64,000 nucleotides of DNA from CALHRB01 sp964473465 (GCA_964473465.1 CAYYPE010000002.1:62001-126000); one strand, 5' to 3'; numbered from the stretch's first letter, positions 8,857 to 17,993 are shown. Made by a program: numbers and translations. The notes: generated from the letters alone by a model not told the origin.

Positions 8857-9810
8857 TTAAATCTTAAGAGAAATGTCTATTGGGCAATGATCGCTTGCTG
8901 CAGGTCTGCTTTTGCCTATGCCGGGATATCGGTAACCGTCGTATCTGCTGGCATTGAGACATAATCCCTTCCTGATGATAACAGGAAGCTCTGAAATGTT
9001 TTCTTCCGCTAATTTTTTGGATAGGAGTATATAATCCAGTTGCTTGTATCTTTCATCAACCGGAACCGAGGATTTATCCCAATAATGAGTCCAGCGTTCG
9101 CTATCTGGCAGTCTTGTAAAAATTATATTATCAATCCATGGGTTATCAAGTAATACATTTAATGAAGAGTCAGAAGATGGATAGTCGTTCAAATCTCCTA
9201 ATACAATCCAGTTAGAATTGCCGGGATCATCACCAAACCTTGACTTGAGTATATTAACCACTGCTCTGGCTTGTTCTTTTCTTCTTGAAGCAGTATTCTT
9301 TCTACCGTTTTTCGGGTCTTTTTTGTCAAACATACTCTTAAAATGGTTAATGAACAGGTAAAGTGGCTCGCCATCAATAGTAAACTTTACTTCAAGGCAA
9401 TCCCGGCTAAATACAAAATCCTTTTTATTTGAAGATTTTATGTATTGATGTGTTATAACATAATCAAAAGGTATCTTGCTGATAAATGCTACGTCAATGA
9501 AACGAGGATCGTTTCCATCAATAAGCAAATTATATTTGTATCCCTTGTTTTTAAGATGAGTGCTTACAAAATCTTTCAGAGTATCTAAATTTTCGATTTC
9601 AACCAGTGCCATAATGTCTGCTTTGCAATCAAGAATTGCTTTAGCTGTAAAAGCTTTTTCTGTATCAGGGATGATTTCGAAAAGGGCTCTGTCAATAATA
9701 AATCCATTCTTAATCGCTTTTTCTATTTTTTCAGGAGATGCTTGCGAGCTGAATTTGAATCTTCGGAACAAATTTTCGCAATTGAATGTTGCTATTGTAA
9801 TCTTTTTCAT
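8857..9810 (-). CDS. Endonuclease/exonuclease/phosphatase (EEP) family protein
   Basis: 317 residues. The EEP motifs appear in order: TIATFNCENLF (Asn, metal site), MALVEIENLD (catalytic Glu), LFINHFKSM, VLGDLNDYP (Asp and Asn of the active site) and SDHCPI at the C-terminus (Asp-His pair). These enzymes hydrolyse phosphodiester or phosphate-ester bonds in nucleic acids or small substrates; the substrate cannot be read from sequence. No signal peptide is present, so it is probably cytoplasmic. It stands alone on the minus strand, divergent from the lyase gene. Other EEP members (ExoIII, sphingomyelinase, inositol phosphatase) have distinguishing inserts that I do not see. Confidence 0.85.
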   Translation of the reverse strand: MKKITIATFNCENLFRRFKFSSQASPEKIEKAIKNGFIIDRALFEIIPDTEKAFTAKAILDCKADIMALVEIENLDTLKDFVSTHLKNKGYKYNLLIDGNDPRFIDVAFISKIPFDYVITHQYIKSSNKKDFVFSRDCLEVKFTIDGEPLYLFINHFKSMFDKKDPKNGRKNTASRRKEQARAVVNILKSRFGDDPGNSNWIVLGDLNDYPSSDSSLNVLLDNPWIDNIIFTRLPDSERWTHYWDKSSVPVDERYKQLDYILLSKKLAEENISELPVIIRKGLCLNASRYDGYRYPGIGKSRPAASDHCPIDISLKI

Positions 9811-10148
9811 AATTGTTTCAGATATAAATAATTCTTTTAATATTTTTCTGGAAATAAAGCGATCATAAGTCTTTCAGCATCTTAACATCTTATAATTATA
9901 GCTTTCTTAATTTCAATAAATATATTCCAAAGAGGATATAGTAATATTTAACGAATAAATGTTTCGTCTGAATCCCAAAAATAAAAATATCATAAATTTG
10001 TTAAATTTTAATAAATTATAAAAAATAATAGTGATATATTTCAAGAAGTTATTTATTAATGAATTCTTACAAATACTAAAAATCAGACACTTAAACAATA
10101 GAAAGCAGACTAAAACGAAACATTATTTTTGTTTTTTTATTTTAACTT
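9811..10148. other. AT-rich divergent intergenic region
   Basis: 338 bp between divergently transcribed EEP and lyase genes, very AT-rich. It presumably carries both promoters. A 61-codon minus-strand frame inside it (9913-10098) looks like translated AT-rich spacer. No distinct operator or structured RNA was seen. Confidence 0.4.
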
Positions 10149-11018
10149 ATGGACAAAATTAAGATTGTGGACTGTCCACGTGATGCGATGCAAGGTATTC
10201 ACGAGTTTATTCCAACAGAAATCAAAGCTGAATATATTAATTCTTTATTAAAGATTGGATTTGATACGCTTGACTTTGGTAGTTTTGTTTCTCCTAAATC
10301 AATACCCCAGATGCAAGATACTGCAGAGGTTCTAAAAATGTTAGAACTTGATCCCGAAGGGACAAAACTATTAGCTATTATAGCAAATTTCAGAGGAGCA
10401 AAGGATGCATGTCAATTTTCGGAAATAAAATATTTAGGTTTTCCATTTTCAATCTCTGAATCTTTTCAAATGCTTAACATTAATGCATCTGTCAAAGAAT
10501 CCTTGGGAAGAATCGAAGAAATAAATGTAGTGCATAAGCTTTGCGATATGTATAATAAAAATCTGGTTATTTATCTTTCTATGGCTTTTGGTAATCCTTA
10601 TGGTGATGAATGGTCAATAGATCTTTTGAATGAATATATCAAAAAGCTTAAATCTATGGGCATCAAATATATAGCTCTTTCAGATACTGTCGGTTTCTCA
10701 ACTCCCGAAGTTATCAATAATATTTTCAATTTATTCATCAATGAATATCCTGAAATTGAATTTGGAGCCCACTTTCATTCCACTGCAAACACATGGAAAG
10801 AAAAAGTTGAGGCTGCTTATCAGTCCGGTTGTAGAAGATTCGATGGGGCATTACGGGGATATGGTGGCTGCCCGCTTTCTGCTTATCACCTTGTTGGAAA
10901 CATTGCCACTGAGAATATCATTTTTTATTTTCAGGATATGGGCATCGAAACGGGAATAAATTTTGATGCCCTTCATTACAGTATGAATCTGGCACAGAAA
11001 GTGTTCCCTCAATATTGA
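10149..11018 (+). CDS. Hydroxymethylglutaryl-CoA lyase-like (HMGL/DRE-TIM metallolyase) protein
   Basis: 289 residues. A TIM-barrel acyl-CoA lyase: IVDCPRDAMQ at the N-terminus carries the Arg-Asp pair (R11, D12) that binds substrate and metal, HFHST carries two metal-binding histidines, and GYGGCPLSAYHLVGN near the C-terminus matches the mobile loop with the catalytic Cys of HMG-CoA lyase. The family splits HMG-CoA to acetyl-CoA and acetoacetate in leucine breakdown. DCPRDAMQGI differs from the usual EVGPRDGLQ, so the substrate could differ. The next gene follows at once, so the two are probably cotranscribed. No other leucine-degradation gene lies nearby. Confidence 0.8.
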   Translation: MDKIKIVDCPRDAMQGIHEFIPTEIKAEYINSLLKIGFDTLDFGSFVSPKSIPQMQDTAEVLKMLELDPEGTKLLAIIANFRGAKDACQFSEIKYLGFPFSISESFQMLNINASVKESLGRIEEINVVHKLCDMYNKNLVIYLSMAFGNPYGDEWSIDLLNEYIKKLKSMGIKYIALSDTVGFSTPEVINNIFNLFINEYPEIEFGAHFHSTANTWKEKVEAAYQSGCRRFDGALRGYGGCPLSAYHLVGNIATENIIFYFQDMGIETGINFDALHYSMNLAQKVFPQY

Positions 11019-11023
11019 TTGCT

Positions 11024-12493
11024 ATGGAAAATTATTTTAAGAAATTCAGAAATAATACTATTGGAATAAATCATATCTTTAAAAGTCCATTCGGAGAAAA
11101 AAAGTTAATTTATACCGACTGGACAGCAAGCGGACGTCTGTATAGACCTATCGAAGAATTTATATCCAATAAACTCGGTCCTTTTCTTGGCAACACTCAC
11201 TCAGAGACAACGGTAACCGGCACAACAATGACAGAAGCATATCATCTTGCAAAATCAATAATAAAAAAGCATGTTAATGCTGATAAAGATGATGTGATTA
11301 TTTGTGCTGGTTCAGGAATGACGGGGGTAATTAATAAATTTCAAAGGATTCTTGGGCTCAGGCTTCACGAAAGCTTTAAATCCTATGTCTATATTTCCGG
11401 CGTTGATAAACCTGTTATTTTTATATCAAGTATGGAGCATCATTCCAATCAGACTTCATGGCTCGAAACAATTGCTGATGTTGAAATAATCGGTCTTGAT
11501 AATGATGGTTTAACCGATTTGAATCATTTTGAAGAACTTATCAAAAAATATAAGGATAGAAAATTAAAAATAGCTGCCATTACTTCATGTTCAAACGTAA
11601 CTGGCGTATTTACTCCTTATAAAGAAATAGCCAGAATAATTCATTCTTACGGAGGTTATTGCTTTGTAGATTTTGCTGCTTCTGCTCCATATATTGAAAT
11701 AAACATGCACCCGGAAGAAACCGGTGCTCATCTTGATGCTGTATTTTTTTCACCTCATAAATTTCTTGGAGGACCCGGGAGCAGCGGTGTGTTAATTTTT
11801 AATTCAAAACTCTACAAAAATAATGTGCCTGATAATCCCGGAGGTGGAACTGTTGAATGGACCAATCCATGGGGCGAACATAAATTTGTGGACGACATTG
11901 AAGCAAGGGAAGATGGCGGAACACCCCCTTTTCTCCAGACAATCAGGGCAGCACTTGCTGTTAAGTTGAAAGAGCAGATGGGAACAGAAAATATAAGAGA
12001 AAGAGAAGATGAAATACTGCATCTGGCTTGGAACAAACTTCCGGAGGTTCCCGATATTAAAATTTTAGCTGATAATATTAAAAACCGTTTACCGATTTTT
12101 TCATTCTATTTTGAAAATATTCATTATAATTTTATGGTTCGCCTGCTGAATGATGTTTATGGAATCCAGAGCAGGGGCGGTTGTTCTTGTGCCGGAACTT
12201 ATGGACATATTCTTTTGAATGTTGATTTTTCAAAATCAAAGAGGATAACTGAAAAAATCAATCTCGGGGATATTTCTATAAAACCTGGCTGGGTAAGAGT
12301 TTCTTTCCATCCTATAAACACAAATGAGGAAATTGAATTTGTAATTAATAGTATATCTGAACTTGCAAAAGTCCATGAGAAATATGATAAATATTACAAA
12401 AGGAAACCTTTTTCGAATGATTATGAATATATAGGGGAAAACAAATCGAATTTCTCAGAAATTGAAGAAATTTTCAAATCATGCTTAGAATGA
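11024..12493 (+). CDS. Class V aminotransferase-fold PLP enzyme (cysteine desulfurase-like)
   Basis: 489 residues from the ATG at 11024, which lies 5 bp after the lyase stop; a TTG at 11015 would overlap the lyase by 4 bp. The PLP lysine is in FFSPHKFLGGPGSSG, the cofactor Asp/His region is FVDFAASAPY, and a Cys-containing loop RGGCSCAGTYGH occupies the place of the catalytic Cys loop of SufS/CsdA-type enzymes. At about 490 residues it is longer than typical SufS (about 405), with a C-terminal extension. The SPHKxxGGP type is often annotated simply as aminotransferase class V. Sulfur transfer is possible, but no Suf scaffold gene is adjacent, so the reaction remains open. Confidence 0.8.
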   Translation: MENYFKKFRNNTIGINHIFKSPFGEKKLIYTDWTASGRLYRPIEEFISNKLGPFLGNTHSETTVTGTTMTEAYHLAKSIIKKHVNADKDDVIICAGSGMTGVINKFQRILGLRLHESFKSYVYISGVDKPVIFISSMEHHSNQTSWLETIADVEIIGLDNDGLTDLNHFEELIKKYKDRKLKIAAITSCSNVTGVFTPYKEIARIIHSYGGYCFVDFAASAPYIEINMHPEETGAHLDAVFFSPHKFLGGPGSSGVLIFNSKLYKNNVPDNPGGGTVEWTNPWGEHKFVDDIEAREDGGTPPFLQTIRAALAVKLKEQMGTENIREREDEILHLAWNKLPEVPDIKILADNIKNRLPIFSFYFENIHYNFMVRLLNDVYGIQSRGGCSCAGTYGHILLNVDFSKSKRITEKINLGDISIKPGWVRVSFHPINTNEEIEFVINSISELAKVHEKYDKYYKRKPFSNDYEYIGENKSNFSEIEEIFKSCLE

Positions 12494-12544
12494 AAAAATT
12501 GGAAAAGACAAAAAAAAGTTGCAATTTTGTAATTCTAAAATAAT

Positions 12545-12619
12545 CGGCGTGTGGCGCAGCCCGGCTAGCGCACTTGCTTGGGGTGCAAGGGGTCGTGGGT
12601 TCAAATCCCGCCACGCCGA
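12545..12619 (+). tRNA. tRNA-Pro (anticodon GGG)
   Basis: 75 nt with a complete cloverleaf. The acceptor stem CGGCGTG pairs with CACGCCG, the D-stem is GCGC/GCGC, the anticodon stem CTTGC/GCAAG encloses the loop TTGGGGT (anticodon GGG at loop positions 3-5), and the T-arm is GTGGG-TTCAAAT-CCCGC with one G-U pair. The discriminator is A and CCA is not encoded. It sits between the aminotransferase and the NfeD-like gene, same strand. Confidence 0.95.
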
Positions 12620-12664
12620 CTACTGTTAAGATTCTTTTTTCAAGATTATCTTTTTGCCCGATAA

Positions 12665-13288
12665 ATGCTAACACTTTTTCTTGTCTGTCTGATTATTGGT
12701 GGTGGGCTTCTTGCTTTTTCTCTTCTTAGCGGAACACACGATAATTCAACAATCGACCATTCGGGAGAACTTCAAATTGAACATGAACTGGAGTATAGTG
12801 CAGATGTTCATACAGACAGTCATTTCTCTTCACACGATTTACATCAGGCTGATACTCATAATGTTAATGCAACTGAAACAGTGAAATTTTTCAGCTTTCG
12901 AAATTTCATTTATTTCTTAACTTTTTTTGGTTTAACAGGCACTTTACTCACCCTTTTTGATATAAATTATATTATTGCCCTTCTAAGTTCCTTTGGTATT
13001 GGGATACTCTCCTATGTTTTTGGTTTCAAGCTGATGAAATACTTCAAATCAAGCGAAACCGGCGAAATAGTCAATATTTACAACCTGATTGGCAGAACAG
13101 GTAAGGTAGAAATGGAAATAGTCGGAGGAAATAAAGGAAAAATTCTTGTTAATTTTGGTGGCAGACTTATTGAGCTTATAGCAATTAAATCTGAAACCGA
13201 TGAAACAGAATCCATTAAATCGGGAGAAGAAGTTCTTATTACCGATATTCAGCAGAATATAGCAATCGTTGAAAAAATTGATTTTTAA
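12665..13288 (+). CDS. NfeD/YqiJ-like membrane protein, partner of flotillin
   Basis: 207 residues. An N-terminal hydrophobic segment (residues 1-20), a His/Asp-rich polar stretch (about 25-70), two further membrane segments (about 75-120), and a C-terminal OB-fold-like domain (GRTGKVEMEIVGGNKGKILVNFGG and following strands). This arrangement and the position 17 bp upstream of a flotillin gene match the YqiJ/NfeD-YqiK/flotillin pairs, which organise membrane microdomains and take part in envelope stress. The His/Asp-rich segment could bind metal but is not a family hallmark that I know. Confidence 0.75.
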   Translation: MLTLFLVCLIIGGGLLAFSLLSGTHDNSTIDHSGELQIEHELEYSADVHTDSHFSSHDLHQADTHNVNATETVKFFSFRNFIYFLTFFGLTGTLLTLFDINYIIALLSSFGIGILSYVFGFKLMKYFKSSETGEIVNIYNLIGRTGKVEMEIVGGNKGKILVNFGGRLIELIAIKSETDETESIKSGEEVLITDIQQNIAIVEKIDF

Positions 13289-13305
13289 TTAATAAAGGAT
13301 AGTTT

Positions 13306-14901
13306 ATGGAATCATTAATTTTAATTATAGCAGTAGTTGCAGTTGTTGCTATAATTGTAATCTTCACAGCCATAAGCAAATTATTGCTTATTGCCCAGCC
13401 AAACGAAGTAATTGTCCTTTCGGGACGCAAAAGAAGATTGCCAAACGGAGAAATAGTTGGCTATCGGGTTATCTCTGGAGGTCGTGCTATAAAAATGCCA
13501 CTAATTGAAAAAGCTTCAAGAATTTCGCTCGAAACAATTCCTATTGAGCTGCAGATAAAAAATGCCTATTCAAAGGGGGGTATTCCACTCATTGTAAATG
13601 CTATCGCAAATATAAAAATTGACTCATCAGAGCCTGCTTTCGGCAATGCCGTTGAAAGATTCCTGACTATGTCAATGGAACATATCCACAAGATTGCAAA
13701 AGATACACTGGAAGGAAATCTGAGAGGCGTCCTTGCAACTCTTACTCCTGAAGAAGTAAACGAAGACAGATTAAAATTTGCTCAAAGCCTTATTGAAGAA
13801 GCTCATAATGATATTCAGCAGCTTGGTTTGAAGTTAGATACATTAAAAATAACAAACATTTCTGACGAAGCGGGTTATTTGGATTCAATTGGACGCCAGA
13901 AGACAGCCGATGTTATATCACGAGCAAGAAAAGCAGAAGCAGATAAAAAGGCTGAAGCCGAAGAAGCAGAAGCCTTAGCTCTCGAAAGAGCAGAAAAAGC
14001 TAAAGCAAAAGCCAAGCAGGAAATCGAAACTGCCCAGATACTCGCTGAGCAAAATATTATGATTGCAAATGCGAACAAAAGAGCTGAAACCGAGGCTGCA
14101 GACGCTCTCTCTCTCGAAAAAGCTGAAAAATCAAAAGCTGTTGCCAAACAAGAAATCGAAACAGCACAAATTCTTGCTCAACAGAAAATATCAATTGCAA
14201 ATGCTATTAGAGAAGCTGAAGTTAATGCCGCAAATGCCGAAGCCTTAGAACGCTCCGAAAAAGCTAAAGCAAAAGCTATGCAGGAAATTGAAACTGCTAA
14301 AATACAAACAGAGCAAAATGTTCAAATTTATAATGCCAAAGCCCAAACTCAAATAGAAACAGAGCGTAATTTCCTAAGAATCAAAAAGGCAGAACTCGAA
14401 AAAGATGCAGTGATCAAGGAAAGAGAAGCAGAAATTGCAGGCGAAAAAGCTAAAGTCGTCTTTGAACAGGAAGTTCAGCAGGAGCGTATTGAACTGCAAC
14501 GAAAACAACTTCTTGCAGATGTTATTGAACCGGCAAAAGCCAAAAAAGAAGCTATGGAACTCGAAGCACGTGGTAGTGCAGCTTCGATAGTTGCCAACGG
14601 CGAAGCACAAATACAAATTTTGGGTCAAATGCTGGATGTTTACCTGAAATCAAATGGAGAAGGCGAAAAAGTTTTTGTCCTCAGCAATTTGCCTAAGATT
14701 ATAGAGCAAATAACAAGCACAGTTAAGGGATTGCAGATTGACAAACTTAGCATAATTGATACAGGCTCAGGTAATAGCAAGGGTGGCGTTGATAATTTAA
14801 TCAATCAGGTTCCGGGAGCAGTTTTTTCAATCGGAGAAATCATTGAAAATGCCACAGGAATTAATATATTCGACCAATTCAAGAAAAAGAAAGATGAATA
14901 G
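13306..14901 (+). CDS. Flotillin family (SPFH/YqiK-like) membrane scaffold protein
   Basis: 531 residues. A single N-terminal membrane segment (about 5-25), an SPFH/PHB domain (PNEVIVLSGRKRR to about residue 215), then a long Ala/Glu/Lys-rich coiled coil and a short flotillin C-terminal region (VFVLSNLPKIIEQI). The coiled coil contains nearly three 44-residue tandem repeats built on KQEIETAQILA. Flotillins oligomerise on the inner membrane and cluster lipids and proteins. It is encoded directly after the NfeD/YqiJ-like gene, its usual partner, and the two are probably one operon. It ends 30 bp from the convergent DUF58 gene. Confidence 0.9.
   Translation: MESLILIIAVVAVVAIIVIFTAISKLLLIAQPNEVIVLSGRKRRLPNGEIVGYRVISGGRAIKMPLIEKASRISLETIPIELQIKNAYSKGGIPLIVNAIANIKIDSSEPAFGNAVERFLTMSMEHIHKIAKDTLEGNLRGVLATLTPEEVNEDRLKFAQSLIEEAHNDIQQLGLKLDTLKITNISDEAGYLDSIGRQKTADVISRARKAEADKKAEAEEAEALALERAEKAKAKAKQEIETAQILAEQNIMIANANKRAETEAADALSLEKAEKSKAVAKQEIETAQILAQQKISIANAIREAEVNAANAEALERSEKAKAKAMQEIETAKIQTEQNVQIYNAKAQTQIETERNFLRIKKAELEKDAVIKEREAEIAGEKAKVVFEQEVQQERIELQRKQLLADVIEPAKAKKEAMELEARGSAASIVANGEAQIQILGQMLDVYLKSNGEGEKVFVLSNLPKIIEQITSTVKGLQIDKLSIIDTGSGNSKGGVDNLINQVPGAVFSIGEIIENATGINIFDQFKKKKDE
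13972..14364 (+). repeat. 132-bp tandem repeat (about three copies) within the flotillin coiled coil
   Basis: Units at 13972-14103, 14104-14235 and 14236-about 14364. Each encodes 44 residues beginning ALALERAEK, ALSLEKAEK or AEALERSEK, followed by a KQEIETAQ-like core and an IAN or IYN motif. Copies have diverged in DNA more than in protein, so the repeat is old and selected at protein level. Confidence 0.8.
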
Positions 14902-14931
14902 TTAAACCAATATTTTCTTTATCCAATTTTT

Positions 14932-15825
14932 TTACATTCTGTTTCTTTTCGTTAAATATTCCCTCAGAGCTTTATCAAAAGGCTCTGAGGTATTTATCAG
15001 CTGATATTCGATATTATGATTGTGGCATTCGGTTTCAATATAGGAAATAAAATCCCTGATAGCCATTGAATATGTCTTTTGAATCTGGAAAGGCTGAGTT
15101 ATCATTTCTTCTCCGGTTTCCATATCTTTAAAGGTGGCACCGGGACCGAACTTAAAGTCAATCTCGCGTGGATCAAGAACCTGAAAGGCGATAACCTCGT
15201 GATTTTTATGCCTGAAATGTTTCAAAGCATTTAGGACTGATTGTGGGTCATCAAAAAAATCACTAAAAATCACAACCAAGCCACGCCTTTTTATTCTTTC
15301 TGCCAATTCATCTAGTGCTCTGGACGTTCCGGTTTCATTTGCTGGTTTTGTAGCAACAAGAGCCTTAAGAATTTCATAAATATACGATGGTTTTGAGCGG
15401 GGGGGCAGATATGTCTGGACTTTAGTGTCATAAAGAGCCAGTCCGATTGCATCACGTTGTTTGATAAGCATATAAGCTATGGAAGCTGCCAGATAGGTAG
15501 AATACTCAAATTTTGAAATATTCCCTTTGGAAGCAAAACCCATAGAAGCACTTGAATCAACAGATAAAATGCTTCTTAAATTTGTTTCCTCCTCGAATTG
15601 CTTAACGAAAAATTTTTCTGTCCTGCCAAAAACTTTCCAGTCAATATGTCGTATTTCATCCCCCGGACGATATTGCCGATGCTCAGCAAATTCAACGCTA
15701 AAACCGTGGTAAGGAGAGCGGTGCAAACCTGTTATAAAACCTTCGACAACAAGACGGGCTTTCAACTCAATATTTTCAAGCTGAGCTATAATTTGTGGTT
15801 CAAGATATTTTCTATAATCCTGCAA
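14932..15825 (-). CDS. DUF58 domain (vWA-like) protein
   Basis: 297 residues, of typical DUF58 length. KARLVVEGFITGLHRSPYHG, the HRQYRPGDEIRHIDWKVFGR block and the metal-site-like DSSASMG motif identify the family. The start appears to be a TTG at 15825: the family N-terminus (QDYRKYLEP) begins there and no ATG precedes it in frame after the CBS gene, whose stop is 21 bp upstream. DUF58 proteins usually pair with a MoxR AAA+ ATPase as chaperone-like systems; no MoxR gene is next to this one, and the upstream cotranscribed gene is instead a CBS protein. Biochemical role unknown. Confidence 0.85.
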   Translation of the reverse strand: MQDYRKYLEPQIIAQLENIELKARLVVEGFITGLHRSPYHGFSVEFAEHRQYRPGDEIRHIDWKVFGRTEKFFVKQFEEETNLRSILSVDSSASMGFASKGNISKFEYSTYLAASIAYMLIKQRDAIGLALYDTKVQTYLPPRSKPSYIYEILKALVATKPANETGTSRALDELAERIKRRGLVVIFSDFFDDPQSVLNALKHFRHKNHEVIAFQVLDPREIDFKFGPGATFKDMETGEEMITQPFQIQKTYSMAIRDFISYIETECHNHNIEYQLINTSEPFDKALREYLTKRNRM

Positions 15826-15846
15826 TGTTTTTGTAGTTAAGTTAAT

Positions 15847-16284
15847 TTATCTTACATTACCGCTAATATAATCCATAAGATATTTATTTTCATAAATTTT
15901 ATCGCTCAATTGAGCCTTGACAACATCTCCGATGGAGATTAAACCGACAAGAATTTTATTATTTAAGACAGGAAGATGTCGAATCCTGTTTTCAGTCATA
16001 ATTTTCTGCACATAATCAATTTCATCATCGGGTTCGGCAATTAAAAGTTTTTTGGTCATACAGTCTTTTACTGGTAAATTCAAGAAAGAGTCAGGGTTGT
16101 TGCTACAAGCTTTCAATATATCTCGCTCGCTGATTATTCCGTCGATTTTTCCTTCGCTTGAGATAACAATCAGCACGCCGATATTATTTCTTGCAAGAAT
16201 ATCTACGGCATCCCTCAGTAGCTTTTCTTCACCAATGGTAAAAACTTCAGGACCTTTATTTTTTAGTATATCTCGAACTTTCAT
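15847..16284 (-). CDS. CBS-domain pair protein
   Basis: 145 residues made almost entirely of two CBS motifs (about 10-60 and 75-130; IDGIISERDILKA and LVGLISIGDVVKA are the signature ends). Tandem CBS modules bind adenosine nucleotides (AMP, ATP or SAM) as regulatory sensors. There is no attached catalytic domain and no signal peptide. GGAGG lies just upstream of the ATG. The gene precedes DUF58 by 21 bp, so the two are probably translated from one mRNA. Confidence 0.88.
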   Translation of the reverse strand: MKVRDILKNKGPEVFTIGEEKLLRDAVDILARNNIGVLIVISSEGKIDGIISERDILKACSNNPDSFLNLPVKDCMTKKLLIAEPDDEIDYVQKIMTENRIRHLPVLNNKILVGLISIGDVVKAQLSDKIYENKYLMDYISGNVR

Positions 16285-16353
16285 TTAACCTCCAAAAATT
16301 AAAGAAAATTAATATTTCAGCAAACGTTTGATTGTTTAAAAAATTATCTTTTC

Positions 16354-17103
16354 TTATTTAGCCAGTTTTTTTTCAAAGGCTAAAACTTTGTCAAGGTTCT
16401 GACTGTTTGGAAAATTTGTTTTAAAACTATTGATGATAAATTTTGCATCTTCGAATTTATTCTGCTCCATCAATATTTCAATTTTCATAAGAATTGCTAA
16501 TTCGTAGAACCGTGTATCGGGGAAGTCATCAATAATTAAATCAAGATAAATAATCGAAGCATTTGGGCTATATATAGTTCTGTAGAGATTAGCAATATTA
16601 TAATTCTTTTCGGCAAGTTTGTTTCTTAATTCCTGAATAAAAATCCCAGCCTGTTCGTAGAGGGAATCACGAGGATAAGCTCTTTGAAATTCCTGAAAAG
16701 CATCAATTGCTTTTAATGTATATTCCTGATCTCTTTCGGGGTCAGGGGATAAATTATAATATGAAAGAGCTGTTTTATACATTGATATCCTTGCATATTC
16801 GCTGTTTGGATATAATCGCCTTAGCATATTATAATTAAAAGCCGCAAGAATGAACTCATCTTTTTTGAAGTTGATTTCTCCAAGGTAATATTGTGCATCG
16901 TCAGCATACTGACTGGCAGGATATTGCAGTTTGATAATATCAAAAATTTTACTGGCTTCGAGCAAATCATTATCATTAAAAAGCTCAATGCCTTTTTTGA
17001 ACATTTCCTCGGCTGACTTAATTTCACTAACTTTGCTTGAACTGCAACTTATTATCAGGATTGATATTGATAATAATATCACAATTAAGGAAATTCTTTT
17101 CAT
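16354..17103 (-). CDS. bamD: Outer membrane assembly lipoprotein BamD
   Basis: 249 residues from the ATG at 17103; an ATG seven codons upstream would add residues before the lipoprotein signal. The signal MKRISLIVILLSISILIISC ends at the lipobox Cys20. The mature part is a row of TPR-like helices: AEEMFKKGIELFNDNDLLEA, a YPASQYADDAQYYLGE repeat characteristic of BamD/YfiO, and four further units. BamD is the essential lipoprotein of the BAM complex that folds outer-membrane barrels, many of which are encoded in this window. It is the first gene of a minus-strand group with the CBS and DUF58 genes, 69 bp from the CBS gene. Confidence 0.88.
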   Translation of the reverse strand: MKRISLIVILLSISILIISCSSSKVSEIKSAEEMFKKGIELFNDNDLLEASKIFDIIKLQYPASQYADDAQYYLGEINFKKDEFILAAFNYNMLRRLYPNSEYARISMYKTALSYYNLSPDPERDQEYTLKAIDAFQEFQRAYPRDSLYEQAGIFIQELRNKLAEKNYNIANLYRTIYSPNASIIYLDLIIDDFPDTRFYELAILMKIEILMEQNKFEDAKFIINSFKTNFPNSQNLDKVLAFEKKLAK

Positions 17104-17252
17104 TTTTATGATTAGAGATAACAATATTATTTATTTTTGTTAAATATAAATTTATAAATTAATAAATTCTGTTAAATTTTAACGAATGAACGTTTTTCAA
17201 TTTTTGATTAACAGATTTGAATTGACGTATTTAGGAAGAAAAAGGTTTCATA

Positions 17253-17993
17253 ATGGCTGAAAGTTATATTGTTTTCGATATCGAGACTGTTGCTCTTGAT
17301 TGGGAAAGTTTTTCTGAATCTCAACAGGAATACCTGATTCGCAATGCGAAAAACGAGGAAGAAATTGAGAAAAAAAAATCCGAAATGGCTCTCTATCCCC
17401 TAACCTCTCAAGTGGTTTGCATTGGATTACAGTATGTCAAAATTGATGACAATGATATTGATACTATCGTGAAATATGCTTATGCAAAAGATGACTCCTT
17501 TGTTGAGGCAATTAAGCAAGAAAAAAATTTATCTGACGGAGTTGAATGGGAAATAGCCTCCGAAAAAATTATTCTGGCTAAATTCTGGGACTTAATTGAA
17601 AAACATATTAACTCGAAAGTTGTTACTTTTAATGGTAGAAATTTCGATATTCCTTTCCTTATGCTACGCTCTGCCCTTTTAGGAATAAGACCAACAAAAA
17701 ATTTGATGGCAGGAACAAAATATAATTATTCAGGATTCGGACATATTGACCTTCTTGATGAACTTACTTTCTATAACCCAAGTAGTTATGGAGCAACAAA
17801 AAGATTTAATTTTGATTTTTACACACGTGCTTTTGGAATTCCATCGCCTAAATCAGAAGGAATAGACGGTTCGAAAGTAGCTGAGTTTTACAAGGAAGGA
17901 AAATTACGGGAAATAGCTGAATACTGTCTGCGAGATGTAAGTGCAACGTGGGAATTATTTAAAATCTGGAAAAAATACTTAAAATTACCATAA
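17253..17993 (+). CDS. DnaQ-like (PolB-type) 3'-5' exonuclease
   Basis: 246 residues of RNase H fold. Exo I motif VFDIET (Asp9, Glu11), exo II VVTFNGRNFDIPFL (Asp), and exo III AEYCLRDVSATWELF (Asp) are all present, so it should be catalytically active. The layout fits the predicted 3'-5' exonuclease family related to the proofreading domain of B-family polymerases (DNA_pol_B_exo2 type). It is a stand-alone enzyme with no polymerase part. Its substrate (DNA or RNA ends) is not evident. It is monocistronic, with a ribosome site AGGAAG upstream. Confidence 0.8.
   Translation: MAESYIVFDIETVALDWESFSESQQEYLIRNAKNEEEIEKKKSEMALYPLTSQVVCIGLQYVKIDDNDIDTIVKYAYAKDDSFVEAIKQEKNLSDGVEWEIASEKIILAKFWDLIEKHINSKVVTFNGRNFDIPFLMLRSALLGIRPTKNLMAGTKYNYSGFGHIDLLDELTFYNPSSYGATKRFNFDFYTRAFGIPSPKSEGIDGSKVAEFYKEGKLREIAEYCLRDVSATWELFKIWKKYLKLP

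Noticed and set aside
9913..10098. 61-codon minus-strand frame in the divergent spacer
   Set aside because: Translation of AT-rich DNA, Ile/Asn/Phe/Lys-rich with no start signal.
12474..12674. 66-codon minus-strand frame over the tRNA-Pro gene
   Set aside because: It is the well-known translation artefact of a tRNA (AGFEPTTPCTPSK type), not a protein gene.
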